Of a stretch of 37,818 nucleotides of DNA, positions 1-8,977 are shown piece after piece (the first letter of the stretch is position 1; each line of letters begins with the position of its first letter). The notes beneath the pieces were generated by a model. That model ran no database searches, was not told where the DNA came from, and worked only from the letters and a program-made list of their open reading frames with translations. The stretch spans positions 7,599 to 45,416 of the forward strand of contig DFMV01000019.1 of the NCBI GenBank assembly GCA_002375765.1. Direction: 5' to 3'. The DNA comes from Rhizobiales bacterium UBA3584 (lineage in GTDB: Bacteria; Pseudomonadota; Alphaproteobacteria; Rhizobiales; Devosiaceae). A program made the translations under genes and the position numbers.

Positions 1-92
1 GGATCGAGCCGCTCGACGCTCGAGAGCTGCACGAGGGTGAGCCCGATAATGGCGATATGGCCGACGACCGATACAGTGGTCCCGATCCGCAT
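1..92 (-). CDS. tolA: TolA, N-terminal fragment (cut by window edge)
   Basis: The 30 visible residues begin MRIGTTVSVVGHIAI and form a short cytoplasmic start followed by one hydrophobic helix with an S-x-x-x-H face, as in TolA/TonB-type anchors. In the family the protein spans the periplasm and links the TolQ-TolR motor to TolB and Pal at the outer membrane during constriction. The start codon lies 3 nt after the tolR stop, so it is the third gene of a tolQRA operon. The periplasmic coiled coil and C-terminal domain lie outside the window, so identity rests on the helix and on gene order. Confidence 0.8.
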   Translation of the reverse strand, partial: MRIGTTVSVVGHIAIIGLTLVQLSSVERLD

Positions 93-95
93 GGA

Positions 96-554
96 CTATT
101 GCCCCGAGCTGTCGGCAGTCGGCTGCTGCGTGATCAATCCGATGCGCGAATATCCGGCCGACGAAAGCGTGCCCATGACGTCCATAACCGTGCCGTAGCT
201 GGCGGAGGTGTCGCCGCGCACATAGATGCGGTCTTCGGTCGACTCGGCCAGCGCGGCAACGGCATCCACCAATTCGGCGGACACCACCTGCTCGTCATCG
301 ACAAAAATCTCGCCCTCGGGGGTGACCGAAACCATGATGGGCGTGCGCGGCGTCTGCAACTCGCCCGCCGAAGACTGCGGCAGATCGACGGCGACCCCCG
401 CCGTCATCATCGGGGCGGCGACCATGAACACGATGAGCAGAACCAGCACCACGTCCACAAAGGGCGTGACGTTGATTTCGCTCATCATGGCCCTGCGCTG
501 GCCGCGACGACGGCGGCGTCCGCCCCCGTTCCCGCCTGCAACACCCATGCCCAT
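96..554 (-). CDS. tolR: TolR, ExbD/TolR-family motor protein
   Basis: 152 residues. An Arg-rich cytoplasmic N-terminus (about 13-21) precedes MSEINVTPFVDVVLVLL and one membrane helix (about 33-50). Asp34 within the helix is the conserved proton-carrying residue of the TolR/ExbD family. The rest is the periplasmic domain, predicted to contact peptidoglycan. TolR works with TolQ as a proton-driven inner-membrane motor that energises TolA. Its ATG shares a base with the tolQ stop (TAATG) and tolA follows after 3 nt, so the three are translationally coupled. Length and motif order are normal for the family. Confidence 0.95.
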   Translation of the reverse strand: MGMGVAGGNGGGRRRRRGQRRAMMSEINVTPFVDVVLVLLIVFMVAAPMMTAGVAVDLPQSSAGELQTPRTPIMVSVTPEGEIFVDDEQVVSAELVDAVAALAESTEDRIYVRGDTSASYGTVMDVMGTLSSAGYSRIGLITQQPTADSSGQ

Positions 555-1267
555 TATTTGCGGCTCCGCGCTTCGAGCTGGCGGCCCAGAATGGCCGCGA
601 ATTCATCGGCAAAGCCTTCAAGCCGGCCCACCAGCTTGTTGGCATCGCCCGAAAGCTTGTTGTAGGCGATAACCGCGGGAATGGCCGCCACAAGGCCGAT
701 GGCCGTTGCAAACAGTGCTTCGGCAATCGGGCCGGCGACCACGCCAAGGCTGGCGCTCTGGGAGGCCGCGATGGATGAAAAGGCGTTCATGATGCCCCAG
801 ACTGTGCCGAACAGTCCGATGAACGGGGCTGCCGAACCCACGGTCGCCAGGAACGAGAGCCGGCTTTCAAGCTGTTCGCTTTCGCGTGCTATGGCGACGT
901 CGAGAACCTTATCGAGACGCGCCTGCACGCCGAGATAGCTCGAGGCGTTCTGTTCGTGGGATCGCTTCCACTCCTTCATTGCCGCGACAAACACCGCCGC
1001 GAGCCCGCTGGTGGGGCGCTGGGAGAGCGTTTGATAGAGCTCCTCGAGCGACTGGCCCGACCAGAAGGTCTTTTCGAACTGGTTCATGTCGGATCGCACG
1101 CGGGTGAATTTGAGCGATTTGTCGATGATGATGGCCCAGCACCAGATCGATGCGGCCAGAAGGCCCAGCATCACCAGCTTGACGACGATGTCGGCCATCA
1201 GGAACAGGCCGATGGGCGAAAAATCGGTATGCGCCGCCGCGCTGCCCACTGCGTCCATAGCTTCCAT
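554..1267 (-). CDS. tolQ: TolQ, MotA/TolQ/ExbB proton channel
   Basis: 237 residues from the ATG at 1267, which is preceded by GAGGAAG at good spacing. An upstream in-frame extension to 1333 is open but has no comparable ribosome site. Three membrane segments are visible at about 19-45, 138-163 and 178-202. The last two carry the small-residue-rich TVGSAAPFIGLFGTVWGIM and GPIAEALFATAIGLVAAIPA stretches of the MotA/TolQ/ExbB domain. It forms the channel around TolR. In many genomes ybgC directly precedes tolQ; here a divergent CHRD gene (1552-1986) lies between them. Confidence 0.95.
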   Translation of the reverse strand: MEAMDAVGSAAAHTDFSPIGLFLMADIVVKLVMLGLLAASIWCWAIIIDKSLKFTRVRSDMNQFEKTFWSGQSLEELYQTLSQRPTSGLAAVFVAAMKEWKRSHEQNASSYLGVQARLDKVLDVAIARESEQLESRLSFLATVGSAAPFIGLFGTVWGIMNAFSSIAASQSASLGVVAGPIAEALFATAIGLVAAIPAVIAYNKLSGDANKLVGRLEGFADEFAAILGRQLEARSRK

Positions 1268-1551
1268 TATGAGTCTTCCTCGGAGAAAAAACCTTGCCGA
1301 TGGGTGCCCCGCCGCCAGCAACACCCGATGCAATCGCGGTCAAATTTGTCAAAAGTGAGAGACAAATGCCCACTATCGGTTCACCGCGACGCAGCAGTGC
1401 CGCTTGCCCCATTTATGGTCAAGAAAAGGTTAATAAACCCTCATGGCGTCATTGTGCTCGCGCGGATGTGAGAGGAACGCCCGGGCACGTGCTGCGTTTA
1501 AGGGATGCGCCGGCACAGCGCGCGGCGCGTTTTCAAAGAGAGGAGTACATC

Positions 1552-1986
1552 ATGAAGATCGCACCCGTCCTTGGTGCCGGCATAGCCGCATTGATGCTCG
1601 CGGCCGCACCGGCATACGCTGAAATGACCAATTTCACTGCCGAACTCACCGCCGAGGCGGCCGGAGCCGCTGACTCCACCGCCACCGGATCGCTTGAAGC
1701 GGCCTATGACTCCGAAACGATGGAGCTCACCTGGACGGCCACTTATGACGGGCTGACCGGCCCGGCCACCGCCGCTCACTTCCACGGCCCGGCCGCCGAG
1801 GGCGAGGATGCCGGCCCTGTGGTGCCGATCGACGGAGACCTTGCCAGCCCCATCGAAGGCAGCGCCACATTGACCGAAGAGCAGGTCACCCAGCTCATGG
1901 ACGGCCTGTGGTATCTCAATATCCACACCGAACAGTACCCAGGCGGCGAAATTCGCGGGCAGGTGATGCAGGCAGACGCCATGTAA
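1552..1986 (+). CDS. Secreted CHRD-domain protein
   Basis: 144 residues from the ATG at 1552, behind GAGAGGAG at 1538-1545. Residues 1-20 are a clear Sec signal peptide ending AYA|EM. The mature part reads as one CHRD domain: alternating beta pattern, AHFHGPA near the middle, and a C-terminal WYLNIHTEQYPGGEIRGQV, the strongest family signature. CHRD domains occur in chordin and in many bacterial exported proteins; the bacterial function is not established. It lies opposite to its neighbours, between ybgC and tolQ, and has its own terminator (2029-2055). No cysteines or catalytic motif are apparent. Confidence 0.85.
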   Translation: MKIAPVLGAGIAALMLAAAPAYAEMTNFTAELTAEAAGAADSTATGSLEAAYDSETMELTWTATYDGLTGPATAAHFHGPAAEGEDAGPVVPIDGDLASPIEGSATLTEEQVTQLMDGLWYLNIHTEQYPGGEIRGQVMQADAM

Positions 1987-2028
1987 AGCCGGCTCTGCCA
2001 AGACCCCGAGACACGGGGCTTTGCTGCT

Positions 2029-2055
2029 GAAGGAGGGTCACGGCCCTCCTTCTTT
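2029..2055 (+). terminator. Rho-independent terminator after the CHRD gene
   Basis: GAAGGAGGG (2029-2037), a 6-nt loop and CCCTCCTTC (2044-2052) form a perfect 9-bp stem followed by TTTC. A smaller CCCCG/CGGGG hairpin sits just upstream. The T-tract is short, so efficiency is uncertain. It touches the stop codon of convergent ybgC. Confidence 0.65.
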
Positions 2056-2480
2056 CAATTCGGGGCAAGCAAGCCGCGCAGGCGAGCCGGAAGCCGGACG
2101 GGGCGGCCCTTGTCGTTGAGCAGCACGGCGACGACACTGGCGCGACAGATGGTCTCCCCATCGCGTTCCAGCGTCTGCTCGAGCACAAAGCTCGCTCCCC
2201 CGGCCTTGGCCATTATCGTCCGGACCTCCAACAGGTCGTCGATATGGGCGGGCTTGTCGTAGGAAATGGTCATTTCGCGCACGGCAAAGGCGAGGCCCTC
2301 GGCGATCAGTTCGGAGTGATGGATGCCGTGAGCGCGCAGAAATTCGGTCCGCGCGCGCTCAAAGAACTTCAGATAAGCGGCGTGATAGACATTGGTGGAG
2401 AAATCGGTGTCCTCGAAATAGACCCGCACCGGAAACCGGTGAATGCCATCGGCCCCGATTTCTCCGCCGAATACGCTCAC
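2055..2480 (-). CDS. ybgC: YbgC, Tol-Pal-associated acyl-CoA thioesterase
   Basis: 141 residues, a single hot-dog-fold domain. Residues 20-50 carry the family signature: VYFEDTD followed by [19 protein letters not shown]. Asp26, the second Asp of EDTD, aligns with the catalytic Asp of E. coli YbgC. The enzyme hydrolyses acyl-CoA thioesters and is linked to phospholipid metabolism near the Tol-Pal complex. It starts with GTG, overlapping the ruvB stop as GTGA, so it is probably co-transcribed with ruvCAB. FSTN replaces the common AGGV after EDTD, a mild variation. Confidence 0.93.
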   Translation of the reverse strand: MSVFGGEIGADGIHRFPVRVYFEDTDFSTNVYHAAYLKFFERARTEFLRAHGIHHSELIAEGLAFAVREMTISYDKPAHIDDLLEVRTIMAKAGGASFVLEQTLERDGETICRASVVAVLLNDKGRPVRLPARLRGLLAPN

Positions 2481-3520
2481 TCGGCCTCTCCCTCATCCTC
2501 GAACAGGCTCGCCTGCAAGCCGGCAAAACCCTGCGGCACCGCATAGCCCATGTGCTGGAACGACAGCGCCGTCATCATCCGTCCGCGCGGCGTGCGCTGA
2601 ATGAACCCCTGCTGGATGAGATAAGGCTCAACGATTTCCTCGATGGCATCGCGCGGTTCGGACAGCGCGGCGGAAATGGTTTCGATGCCCACCGGCCCCC
2701 CACCATAAAATTCGGCAATGGTCTTGAGATAGCGCCGATCGAGCTGGTCGAGTCCCCTGGCATCGACATCGAGCCGCAACAGCGCCTTGTCGGCGACTTT
2801 GCGGTTGATCTCGGCAGCGCCTTCGACAAGCGCGAAATCGGTGACCCGGCGCAAGAGCCGCCCCGCGATGCGCGGTGTGCCGCGCGAACGTCGCGCCACT
2901 TCCAGAGCGCCGTCCGAGGTCATGGCCATGCCCATCAGCCGCGCGCCGCGCTCAACGATCTGGACCAGTTCCTCAGGGGTATAAAAGTTCAATCGCACCG
3001 GAATGCCGAACCGATCGCGCAAAGGCGTGGTCAACAACCCGGCGCGGGTGGTGGCGCCCACAAGGGTGAACTTGGCCAGATCGATGCGCACCGAACGCGC
3101 CACCGGGCCCTCCCCGATAATCAGATCGAGCTGGAAATCCTCCATCGCGGGATAGAGAATTTCCTCGACCGCCGGATTGAGACGGTGGATTTCGTCGATG
3201 AACAACACATCGCGCTCTTCGAGATTGGTCAAAAGCGCGGCCAGATCCCCCGCCTTGGCGATGACCGGGCCGGACGTGGCCCGAAAGCCCACGCCAAGCT
3301 CGCGCGAAATGATCTGGGCGAGCGTGGTCTTGCCCAGCCCTGGCGGGCCGACGAACAACACATGATCGAGCGCCGCCTGGCGCTGCCGCGCCGCTTCGAT
3401 AAACACCTGAAGATTGGCGCGCGCCGCCTCCTGCCCGATGAACTCGGAAAAACCCGAGGGGCGCAGGGAAACATCGAGACTGTCGTCGCGGCCTTCGGCA
3501 GCATTGGTGAGATCGGTCAT
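2477..3520 (-). CDS. ruvB: RuvB, Holliday junction branch-migration ATPase
   Basis: 347 residues, full length. Walker A is GPPGLGKTT at 58-66, Walker B with DEIH at 109-112, sensor 1 is GATTRAG at about 155-161, and the sensor-2 region is [15 protein letters not shown]-terminal winged helix contains [10 protein letters not shown]. RuvB hexamers pump DNA through the RuvA-bound junction during recombination repair. The gene follows ruvA after about 40 nt and overlaps ybgC by 4 nt. Confidence 0.98.
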   Translation of the reverse strand: MTDLTNAAEGRDDSLDVSLRPSGFSEFIGQEAARANLQVFIEAARQRQAALDHVLFVGPPGLGKTTLAQIISRELGVGFRATSGPVIAKAGDLAALLTNLEERDVLFIDEIHRLNPAVEEILYPAMEDFQLDLIIGEGPVARSVRIDLAKFTLVGATTRAGLLTTPLRDRFGIPVRLNFYTPEELVQIVERGARLMGMAMTSDGALEVARRSRGTPRIAGRLLRRVTDFALVEGAAEINRKVADKALLRLDVDARGLDQLDRRYLKTIAEFYGGGPVGIETISAALSEPRDAIEEIVEPYLIQQGFIQRTPRGRMMTALSFQHMGYAVPQGFAGLQASLFEDEGEAE

Positions 3521-3561
3521 ACTGGTTTGCTATTGCCCCCGGCGCCCGATTGCAACGGACC

Positions 3562-4179
3562 TCACGAACTCAATTCCCGCAAGCCCAGCCGGATGAGCTT
3601 TTCGGTGGGCGTGTCCTCGCCCTCTTTGGCCACGACCCGCGCCAGCGCGCTTGAGGCTTGCGCCTGTCCGTAGCCGAGATTGACCAGTGCCGAGACCGCA
3701 TCGGACACATTGCCCGTGGCGACGCCTTCTCCCAGTGCGGTCTGCAGGCCCATGGCTCCGGCGTCGATGGAAACGCCAGCGGGAACCTTGCCCTTGAGTT
3801 CGGACACGATGCGCTGGGCCAGCTTGGGGCCGACCCCAGACGCGCGACCGACCATGGCCTTGTCCTGCAGCGCGATGGCCGAGGAGAGGTCGGAAGGCGA
3901 AAGGATCGAAAGGATGCCCAGTGCCACGCGTGAGCCCACGCCCTGGACGGTCATCAACAGTCTAAACCAGCTCTTTTCGCCCTCGGTGGCAAAGCCGTAG
4001 AGCCGGATCATGTCCTCGCGCACGATCATTTCGATAAACAGCACAGCCGCTTCACCAACGCGCGGCAAAGACTGCAAGGTGCGACCCGAACAATGGGCCT
4101 CGTAACACACGCCATTGACGTCGATCAGCGCGGTGTCATCCCCGAGCGTTTCAATGATGCCCTTGAGTTTGCCGATCAT
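3562..4179 (-). CDS. ruvA: RuvA, Holliday junction-binding protein
   Basis: 205 residues, starting [10 protein letters not shown] at the ATG that overlaps the ruvC stop (ATGA, 4176-4179). The longer open frame to 4224 would run into ruvC and is not needed. Domain I (about 1-65) is the OB fold, domain II holds two helix-hairpin-helix motifs ([13 protein letters not shown] near 78-90, [13 protein letters not shown] near 114-126), and domain III (about 160-205) is the small RuvB-binding bundle after a flexible Gly/Ala/Val-rich linker. RuvA tetramers clamp four-way junctions and recruit RuvB. Confidence 0.97.
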   Translation of the reverse strand: MIGKLKGIIETLGDDTALIDVNGVCYEAHCSGRTLQSLPRVGEAAVLFIEMIVREDMIRLYGFATEGEKSWFRLLMTVQGVGSRVALGILSILSPSDLSSAIALQDKAMVGRASGVGPKLAQRIVSELKGKVPAGVSIDAGAMGLQTALGEGVATGNVSDAVSALVNLGYGQAQASSALARVVAKEGEDTPTEKLIRLGLRELSS

Positions 4180-4679
4180 GCGCTCTTTGCCAGTTTGCGG
4201 TGTTGACGATGGTGGGCATGGCAAATGGCGATCGCCAGCGCATCGGCTGCGTCCGCCGATTTGAAATTGGCGGCAGGCATCAATGTCTTGACCATCAATT
4301 CGATCTGCTTTTTTTCCGCGTGACCGGTCCCGACCACCGACTTTTTTACGAGGTTGGCCGAATATTCGCCCACGGGCAGCCCCATCGAAGCCGGCGTCAT
4401 GACAGCAATGCCGCGCGCCTGTCCGAGCAGCAGCGTCGAGCGCGCGCCGGCGTTGACGAAGGTTTCCTCCACCGCCGCTTCTGTCGGATGATGTTCGGCG
4501 ATCAGCCGCATCAGCCCCTCATGGAGATGGACGAGGCGCAGGGAAAGCTCCTGGTCGACGGCCGGCGTCAAAACCCCGCAGGCGATAAAGCGCAGCCGGT
4601 TTCCTTCGGCCTCGATGATGCCCCAGCCGGTCCGCCGCAGCCCCGGATCGATCCCCATGATTCGCACGATATTCAACAT
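4176..4679 (-). CDS. ruvC: RuvC, Holliday junction resolvase
   Basis: 167 residues with the RNase H-like fold. The acidic tetrad is present: Asp11 in GIDPG, Glu71 in AVEETF, and Asp143 and Asp146 in [11 protein letters not shown]. RuvC nicks symmetrical strands of the junction positioned by RuvAB. The ATG at 4679 gives the N-terminus [13 protein letters not shown]; its only Shine-Dalgarno-like element (TTGAGG) is unusually close, so a downstream start at Met8 cannot be excluded. It is the first gene of ruvC-ruvA-ruvB-ybgC. Confidence 0.96.
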   Translation of the reverse strand: MLNIVRIMGIDPGLRRTGWGIIEAEGNRLRFIACGVLTPAVDQELSLRLVHLHEGLMRLIAEHHPTEAAVEETFVNAGARSTLLLGQARGIAVMTPASMGLPVGEYSANLVKKSVVGTGHAEKKQIELMVKTLMPAANFKSADAADALAIAICHAHHRQHRKLAKSA

Positions 4680-4863
4680 GCCTCAAATTAGCCCGTTCCC
4701 GTCAGCCTACCAAGCGCAAAGTGAACAAACCAAAAACATCGGCAATTTTTCCCCTGACTTCACAGTCCGGGGCGTACGCCCAATTTTCCCCTTCCCGGCA
4801 AGATTGTGTTCATCCCTTACCGGATAGGGTTACCCCGGACGCAAACACTTTCGGTACACATTC

Positions 4864-5685
4864 ATGGCACGCGAATTCAGACTGCCCCGGCAGGCCTGGG
4901 CCGGCATCGTTCGACGCACGCTCGGTCACATGGTGGTTGCAGTCCTGATTTCGGTGGCGCTGAGCTACATAATTCTCGAAGTGTTCTCGCAGGGAATCGG
5001 CGAAATCGGGTTGATAGTCGCAATTGTCGCACCGCTCGCGCTGGGCGGCCCGATGGTGTTCTACATGTCGGTGCGACAGTTCGAGCTGCAGATGGCCTAT
5101 GACCGGCTCGAAGCGGCAGCGGCGCGCGACAGCCTGACCAATTGTTTCAACCATGGCGCATTTGTCGACGCGGTCAGCGGTGCGCTGCGCGACGAGCAGG
5201 CCGGCGGCGGCACATTGCTGGTCATAGATGCCGACCACTTCAAATCGATCAACGACCGCTTCGGCCACGCCAGCGGCGATACCGCGCTCAAGCTCATTGT
5301 GGCGGCCATCCGCTCCTCGGTCCGCCCCATCGACATCATCGGGCGATTGGGTGGTGAGGAATTCGGGGTCTTCCTGCCCGCTGCCGATGCCGAACTGGCA
5401 AACAGAACCGCCGAGATCATCCGGCAGTCGGTTCGGATGATCGAACTCGACGCCGGCGACAACGCCTGCGTTCTTTCCGTAAGCATCGGCGGCGCCGTTA
5501 CCGCCGAACCGGTCGATTTCGGCGACATCTTCCGAAGCGCCGACGAACAACTCTATAAGGTCAAGGCGGCCGGGCGTAACGGCGTCAGTCTCGTTGTTCT
5601 GCTGCCGCGCCCCAAAGCACCCGCCGCGACAAAAGAGTCGACCGGGCTGGTCTATCGCGGTCATGAAATCAAGCGCAGCGCATGA
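4864..5685 (+). CDS. Membrane-anchored GGDEF diguanylate cyclase
   Basis: 273 residues. Two hydrophobic segments (about 20-43 and 47-70) place it in the inner membrane, followed by a short linker helix and a complete GGDEF domain (about 85-250). The signature is GGEEF at 163-167, the metal-ligand Asp122 lies in VIDADHFKSIND, and an RxxD inhibitory site (R154-PI-D157) sits five residues before the signature. It is therefore expected to make cyclic di-GMP from two GTP with product inhibition. There is no sensory domain beyond the helices, and no EAL domain or partner nearby. No convincing Shine-Dalgarno precedes the ATG. The last 30 residues are a basic, disordered-looking tail. Confidence 0.93.
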   Translation: MAREFRLPRQAWAGIVRRTLGHMVVAVLISVALSYIILEVFSQGIGEIGLIVAIVAPLALGGPMVFYMSVRQFELQMAYDRLEAAAARDSLTNCFNHGAFVDAVSGALRDEQAGGGTLLVIDADHFKSINDRFGHASGDTALKLIVAAIRSSVRPIDIIGRLGGEEFGVFLPAADAELANRTAEIIRQSVRMIELDAGDNACVLSVSIGGAVTAEPVDFGDIFRSADEQLYKVKAAGRNGVSLVVLLPRPKAPAATKESTGLVYRGHEIKRSA

Positions 5686-5713
5686 AAAAGGCGGCCATCA
5701 AGGCCGCCCTTAA
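5684..5713 (-). terminator. Terminator of yebC
   Basis: GGCGGCC (5690-5696) and GGCCGCC (5702-5708) pair around an ATCAA loop. On the minus strand the stem is followed by TTTTTC, directly downstream of yebC. On the plus strand it immediately follows the GGDEF stop but lacks a matching T-run. Confidence 0.75.
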
Positions 5714-5730
5714 AAAAGCATATGCACCGG

Positions 5731-6477
5731 TCAGGCCGAAAGCTTGGCCATGTCCTCGTCGCTCATCTCGAAATTGGCATAGACGTTCTGGACGTCGTCA
5801 TCATCGTCGAGATTGTCGATCATGCGCATCAGGCTCGCGCCCTTGTCAGCATCGACGGGCGTATTGGTCTGCGGCTTGAAGACCGCCTTGACACTTTCGG
5901 CCTCCCCGAGCGCTGCTTCGAGTGCTGTCGAGACATCGCCGATATCTTCAAAGGCGCAATAAATCGTGTGGCCCTCTTCGTCGGACTGCACGTCCTCGGC
6001 CCCGGCCTCGATGGCCGCTTCCATGACGGTATCTGCATCGCCCACCTTGGCGGGATAATAGATTTCCCCCACCCGATCGAACATGAAGGCAACCGAGCCG
6101 GTTTCCCCCATCGCGCCGCCGGCCTTTGAAAAGATGGCACGCACATTCGACGCCGTACGGTTGCGGTTGTCGGTCAGCGCCTCGACGATAACGGCAACGC
6201 CGCCGGGGCCGTAGCCCTCGTAGCGGACTTCTTCGTAATTGTCCCCGTCTCCGCCCTGCGCCTTCTTGATGGCGCGTTCGATATTGTCCTTGGGCATGGA
6301 CTGGGCCTTGGCGTTGTTGACCGCCAGACGCAGGCGCGGATTCATCGCCGGATCGGGCATGCCCGACTTGGCGGCAACGGTGATCTCACGCGCCAGCTTG
6401 GAGAAGATTTTCGAGCGCACCGCGTCCTGACGGCCCTTGCGGTGCATGATGTTTTTGAACTGTGAATGGCCGGCCAT
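5731..6477 (-). CDS. yebC: YebC/PmpR-family protein
   Basis: 248 residues, full length. It begins with the invariant [18 protein letters not shown] and contains [18 protein letters not shown]. Members are three-domain soluble proteins. Some were described as DNA-binding regulators (PmpR) and others, including mitochondrial TACO1, as translation factors relieving ribosome stalling at proline-rich stretches; the sequence does not decide between these roles. AGGGAA precedes the ATG. It is transcribed alone or with the phosphodiesterase-fau pair upstream (75 nt gap) and ends at a good hairpin. Confidence 0.96.
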   Translation of the reverse strand: MAGHSQFKNIMHRKGRQDAVRSKIFSKLAREITVAAKSGMPDPAMNPRLRLAVNNAKAQSMPKDNIERAIKKAQGGDGDNYEEVRYEGYGPGGVAVIVEALTDNRNRTASNVRAIFSKAGGAMGETGSVAFMFDRVGEIYYPAKVGDADTVMEAAIEAGAEDVQSDEEGHTIYCAFEDIGDVSTALEAALGEAESVKAVFKPQTNTPVDADKGASLMRMIDNLDDDDDVQNVYANFEMSDEDMAKLSA

Positions 6478-6552
6478 GGTCGGACAGTTCCCTGTTTGGT
6501 CGTTAAAATGAGATTGGCGGGTTATAGGGGAGCGATCTGGAGAAATAAAGCC

Positions 6553-7368
6553 TCAGAATTGGGGCAGCGCTTGCGAGAGCGACCCACCGACACGCACGGG
6601 CTGGATTTGCGTGCACAGCCCCGAGGCCCTGTCTGTCTCGATTGCTACCCCGCACAGCGTGGCTTCCCCCTCGGACGGCGTGAACCGCGCCGTGGCCAGT
6701 CCGGTAACGAACCGGTTGAGCGGTTCTTCGAGTTCCATGCCGATCACGCTGTCATAATCCCCGCACATGCCCGCATCGCTCATCAGACCCGTTCCGCCAC
6801 GCAGAATGCGGTGATCGGATGTCGGAATATGGGTGTGAGTGCCCACGACCAGCGAAACGCGGCCATCGAGATAATGGCCCATGCCCTGCATTTCCGAGGT
6901 TGCTTCAGCGTGAAAATCGACGACGATCGCATCCGCCTGTTCGCCCAGGGGGCAGCGGGCGATGGCGTTGTCGACGGCCCGGAACGGATCGTCCATCGGC
7001 GGCATGAACACCCGGCCCAGCGCATTGACCACCAGAACCTGATGGCCGTTGCGTCCGGTGATCATCGTTGCGCCACGACCCGGCGCGCCGGGAGGGAAAT
7101 TGATCGGCCGGATCAGGGTGTCGTGGCGTTCGATGGCGGTCATCAACTCGCGCTGGTCAAACGCGTGATCGCCCAGCGTCACCACATCGGCGCCAGCATC
7201 GCGCAGCAATTCGTAATGGGCCTCGGTAATGCCGCGCCCGTGGCTGGCATTCTCGCCATTGACGATCACAAAATCGAACCGGTAACGCTCGATCATGTCC
7301 GGAAGCCGCTCGGCGACCGCGTCGCGGCCGGCCCGCCCCATCACATCGCCTAAAAACAGAAGCCTCAT
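6553..7368 (-). CDS. YmdB-like metallophosphodiesterase (TIGR00282)
   Basis: 271 residues of calcineurin-like fold. Predicted metal ligands are Asp8 (LFLGDVMG), Glu39 and Asn40 (NGENASHG), the GDHAFD motif at 66-71, His153 (DFHAEATSE) and His178/His180 (GTHTHIPT). In Bacillus YmdB the residue at position 67 is Asn (GNH); here it is Asp67, still a possible ligand. YmdB hydrolyses 2',3'-cyclic nucleotides and 3',5'-cAMP in vitro; the role in alphaproteobacteria is not known. The ATG overlaps the fau stop (ATGA), so the two are coupled. Confidence 0.92.
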   Translation of the reverse strand: MRLLFLGDVMGRAGRDAVAERLPDMIERYRFDFVIVNGENASHGRGITEAHYELLRDAGADVVTLGDHAFDQRELMTAIERHDTLIRPINFPPGAPGRGATMITGRNGHQVLVVNALGRVFMPPMDDPFRAVDNAIARCPLGEQADAIVVDFHAEATSEMQGMGHYLDGRVSLVVGTHTHIPTSDHRILRGGTGLMSDAGMCGDYDSVIGMELEEPLNRFVTGLATARFTPSEGEATLCGVAIETDRASGLCTQIQPVRVGGSLSQALPQF

Positions 7369-7955
7369 GCGCCCTCGAAGCGGCGCAGGCCGGTTTCGGT
7401 GACCAGAAGGTCGAGCGGCAGATCGTGATCGAGCCGGGGAATGAAATCGAGCTCCTGGGCCGCAAACGCGTAGCCGACAAGAAGCGGCTTCTTGCCCATC
7501 GCGGCCAGCGTCCTGTCGTAATAACCCTTGCCATAGCCCAGCCGGGTGCCGTGCTTGTCAAAGGCCAGAAGCGGAATGACGACGATATCGGGAGTGACGA
7601 CAGGAGCGGTCGCGGCTGGTGCGAGCGTGCCGAACCCGGAAGGATAAAGCGGCTGACCGTCTTCCCAAAGTCGCAGCTCGAGCGGTTCGTCCTCACTGGT
7701 CACCACAGGCAGGGCGACTTTCTGGCCCGAATCCATCAACCGGGTCAAAAGCGGCTTGCAGTCGATTTCGTCGCGGATCGGCCAATAAAGCGCGACCACC
7801 TGATCCTTTTGCAGCGGAACGCCCTCGAGAAAGGTGTCGGCCGCCAATTTGGCGGCGTCGGCGCGATCGGCCTGGGGAACGGCCAGACGGCGGGCGAAAG
7901 CCTCCTGCCGAAGTGCCGCCTTTTGTTCTTCAAGCTGGACTTCGGTATCCGTCAA
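7365..7955 (-). CDS. fau: 5-formyltetrahydrofolate cyclo-ligase
   Basis: 196 residues. The C-terminal signature GYGKGYYDRTL lies at 140-150, preceded by IPLLAFDKHGTRL, both hallmarks of the family (YgfA/Fau/MTHFS). The enzyme uses ATP to convert 5-formyl-THF into 5,10-methenyl-THF, recovering a storage folate into one-carbon metabolism. It sits directly downstream of 6S RNA on the same strand, the conserved ssrS-ygfA arrangement, so it may be expressed from read-through of the 6S transcript. Its stop overlaps the phosphodiesterase start. Confidence 0.95.
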   Translation of the reverse strand: MTDTEVQLEEQKAALRQEAFARRLAVPQADRADAAKLAADTFLEGVPLQKDQVVALYWPIRDEIDCKPLLTRLMDSGQKVALPVVTSEDEPLELRLWEDGQPLYPSGFGTLAPAATAPVVTPDIVVIPLLAFDKHGTRLGYGKGYYDRTLAAMGKKPLLVGYAFAAQELDFIPRLDHDLPLDLLVTETGLRRFEGA

Positions 7956-7979
7956 GCCACCCTCTTTCGCTCAAAATTT

Positions 7980-8132
7980 GTGCCGCCCTGGCCGTGGGAT
8001 GTGTCGATCCCGGGAAACCTACTCATGTAGGTGGGCGCCGTTTATCCGAACCCACGGGTCCGGTCAGGGACAGCTCCCTTAAGGATCGATAAGGCCCCGG
8101 GGATGCAGTATCCTACACGAGCCGGGCAGCAC
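7980..8132 (-). ncRNA. ssrS: 6S RNA (ssrS)
   Basis: About 153 nt on the minus strand. GTGCTGCCC at the 5' end pairs with GGGCGGCAC at the 3' end (9 bp with one G-U). The closing arm continues through CGTG/CACG, GGAT/ATCC, ATCCC/GGGAT and GGG/CCC, separated by small bulges. An unpaired centre and a GACCGGACCCGTGGGTT-type apical arm follow, which is 6S architecture. A TATATG -10 box (8143-8138) lies 5 nt before the 5' end. 6S RNA binds the housekeeping RNA polymerase holoenzyme as an open-promoter mimic and represses transcription in stationary phase. Position immediately upstream of fau supports the call. Ends are inferred from the stem. Confidence 0.85.
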
Positions 8133-8209
8133 GCGATCATATAGGCCTTTGTGAGCGCGCCGAAAAGTGGGTGCGGATCAAATGTTTTCTGCTGCGATGG
8201 ACGCGGGGC

Positions 8210-8977
8210 CTATTCGGCCGGTGCGGCCCGATCGAGTGCCAAACCCTTCACGGCAACCGTGCGGGCGGAAAAGCTCAGCCCCACACTGCTCCAGGAGCGC
8301 GCGATATGGTCGGTCAGCGCATAGAAAAACAGCGTCAGCCCGACGATCTCGAGCCCTTCCTCGATCACGATCGCTACCGAATAGGCGACCGTATCCTTGC
8401 CGATTGCGTTTTCGAATGCGCCCCCCACCAGTTCCATGCCCAAAGCCCCACCGACATAGGCGCCGCCGGCCATGGCGAAAAGAACGGCGGTGCGGCGCGG
8501 AAGGCGCAAGAGGAACGGCACGTAGTACGCTCCGATCAGAGCCACGGCGATGGCACCGGGAATGACCCAGGAATAGTAGAACATGCCGGTGAGATTGAAC
8601 GCGTTCCGCAGCGGCATCATCAGCGATTCGTGAAAGCTCGCCGCCTCATCGATCGCCATCAGACAGAAGATGGCGCCGAGGATCATCCATTGCCTGGCGT
8701 CCACACCGCCGGTGCGCCGTACCGCACGCCCGATGACCATCAGGGTGACCCCGATGGCCAGGATCAGCACCGCCGAATAGAACGCCGGCAGCGACAGTTC
8801 AGCATCGAGCGCTATGTGGCGCAATTCCTTGAGCGGGGTATCCAGCCCGATCCGTCCGATGACGATTTCACGCACGATGCCCAGAGCAATGATGACCGAC
8901 GAAACCTTGGCGACCCATTGCGCACAGCGCGTGAGGTCAATAGAGAGAACAGGCGCTTTCGATGCGCTGGCAGACAT
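8210..8977 (-). CDS. Unrecognised six-helix membrane protein
   Basis: 255 residues. Six hydrophobic segments are visible, at about 22-42, 63-85, 97-113, 136-156, 165-185 and 199-221. Polar residues sit inside or at the ends of helices: Asp110-Glu111 and His116-Glu117 in LMAIDEAASFHE, Glu182 in GMELVGG, and Glu206, Glu207 and Glu210 in IEEGLEIVGL. Such a cluster suggests a buried metal site or ion path, but I do not recognise a characterised family. It stands alone between 6S RNA and a divergent DinB gene. Codon use is like the rest of the window. Confidence 0.75.
   Translation of the reverse strand: MSASASKAPVLSIDLTRCAQWVAKVSSVIIALGIVREIVIGRIGLDTPLKELRHIALDAELSLPAFYSAVLILAIGVTLMVIGRAVRRTGGVDARQWMILGAIFCLMAIDEAASFHESLMMPLRNAFNLTGMFYYSWVIPGAIAVALIGAYYVPFLLRLPRRTAVLFAMAGGAYVGGALGMELVGGAFENAIGKDTVAYSVAIVIEEGLEIVGLTLFFYALTDHIARSWSSVGLSFSARTVAVKGLALDRAAPAE

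Noticed and set aside
7980..8132. Riboswitch upstream of fau
   Set aside because: The folded element fits 6S RNA closing stem and centre, with its own -10, better than any folate- or THF-type riboswitch I recognise.
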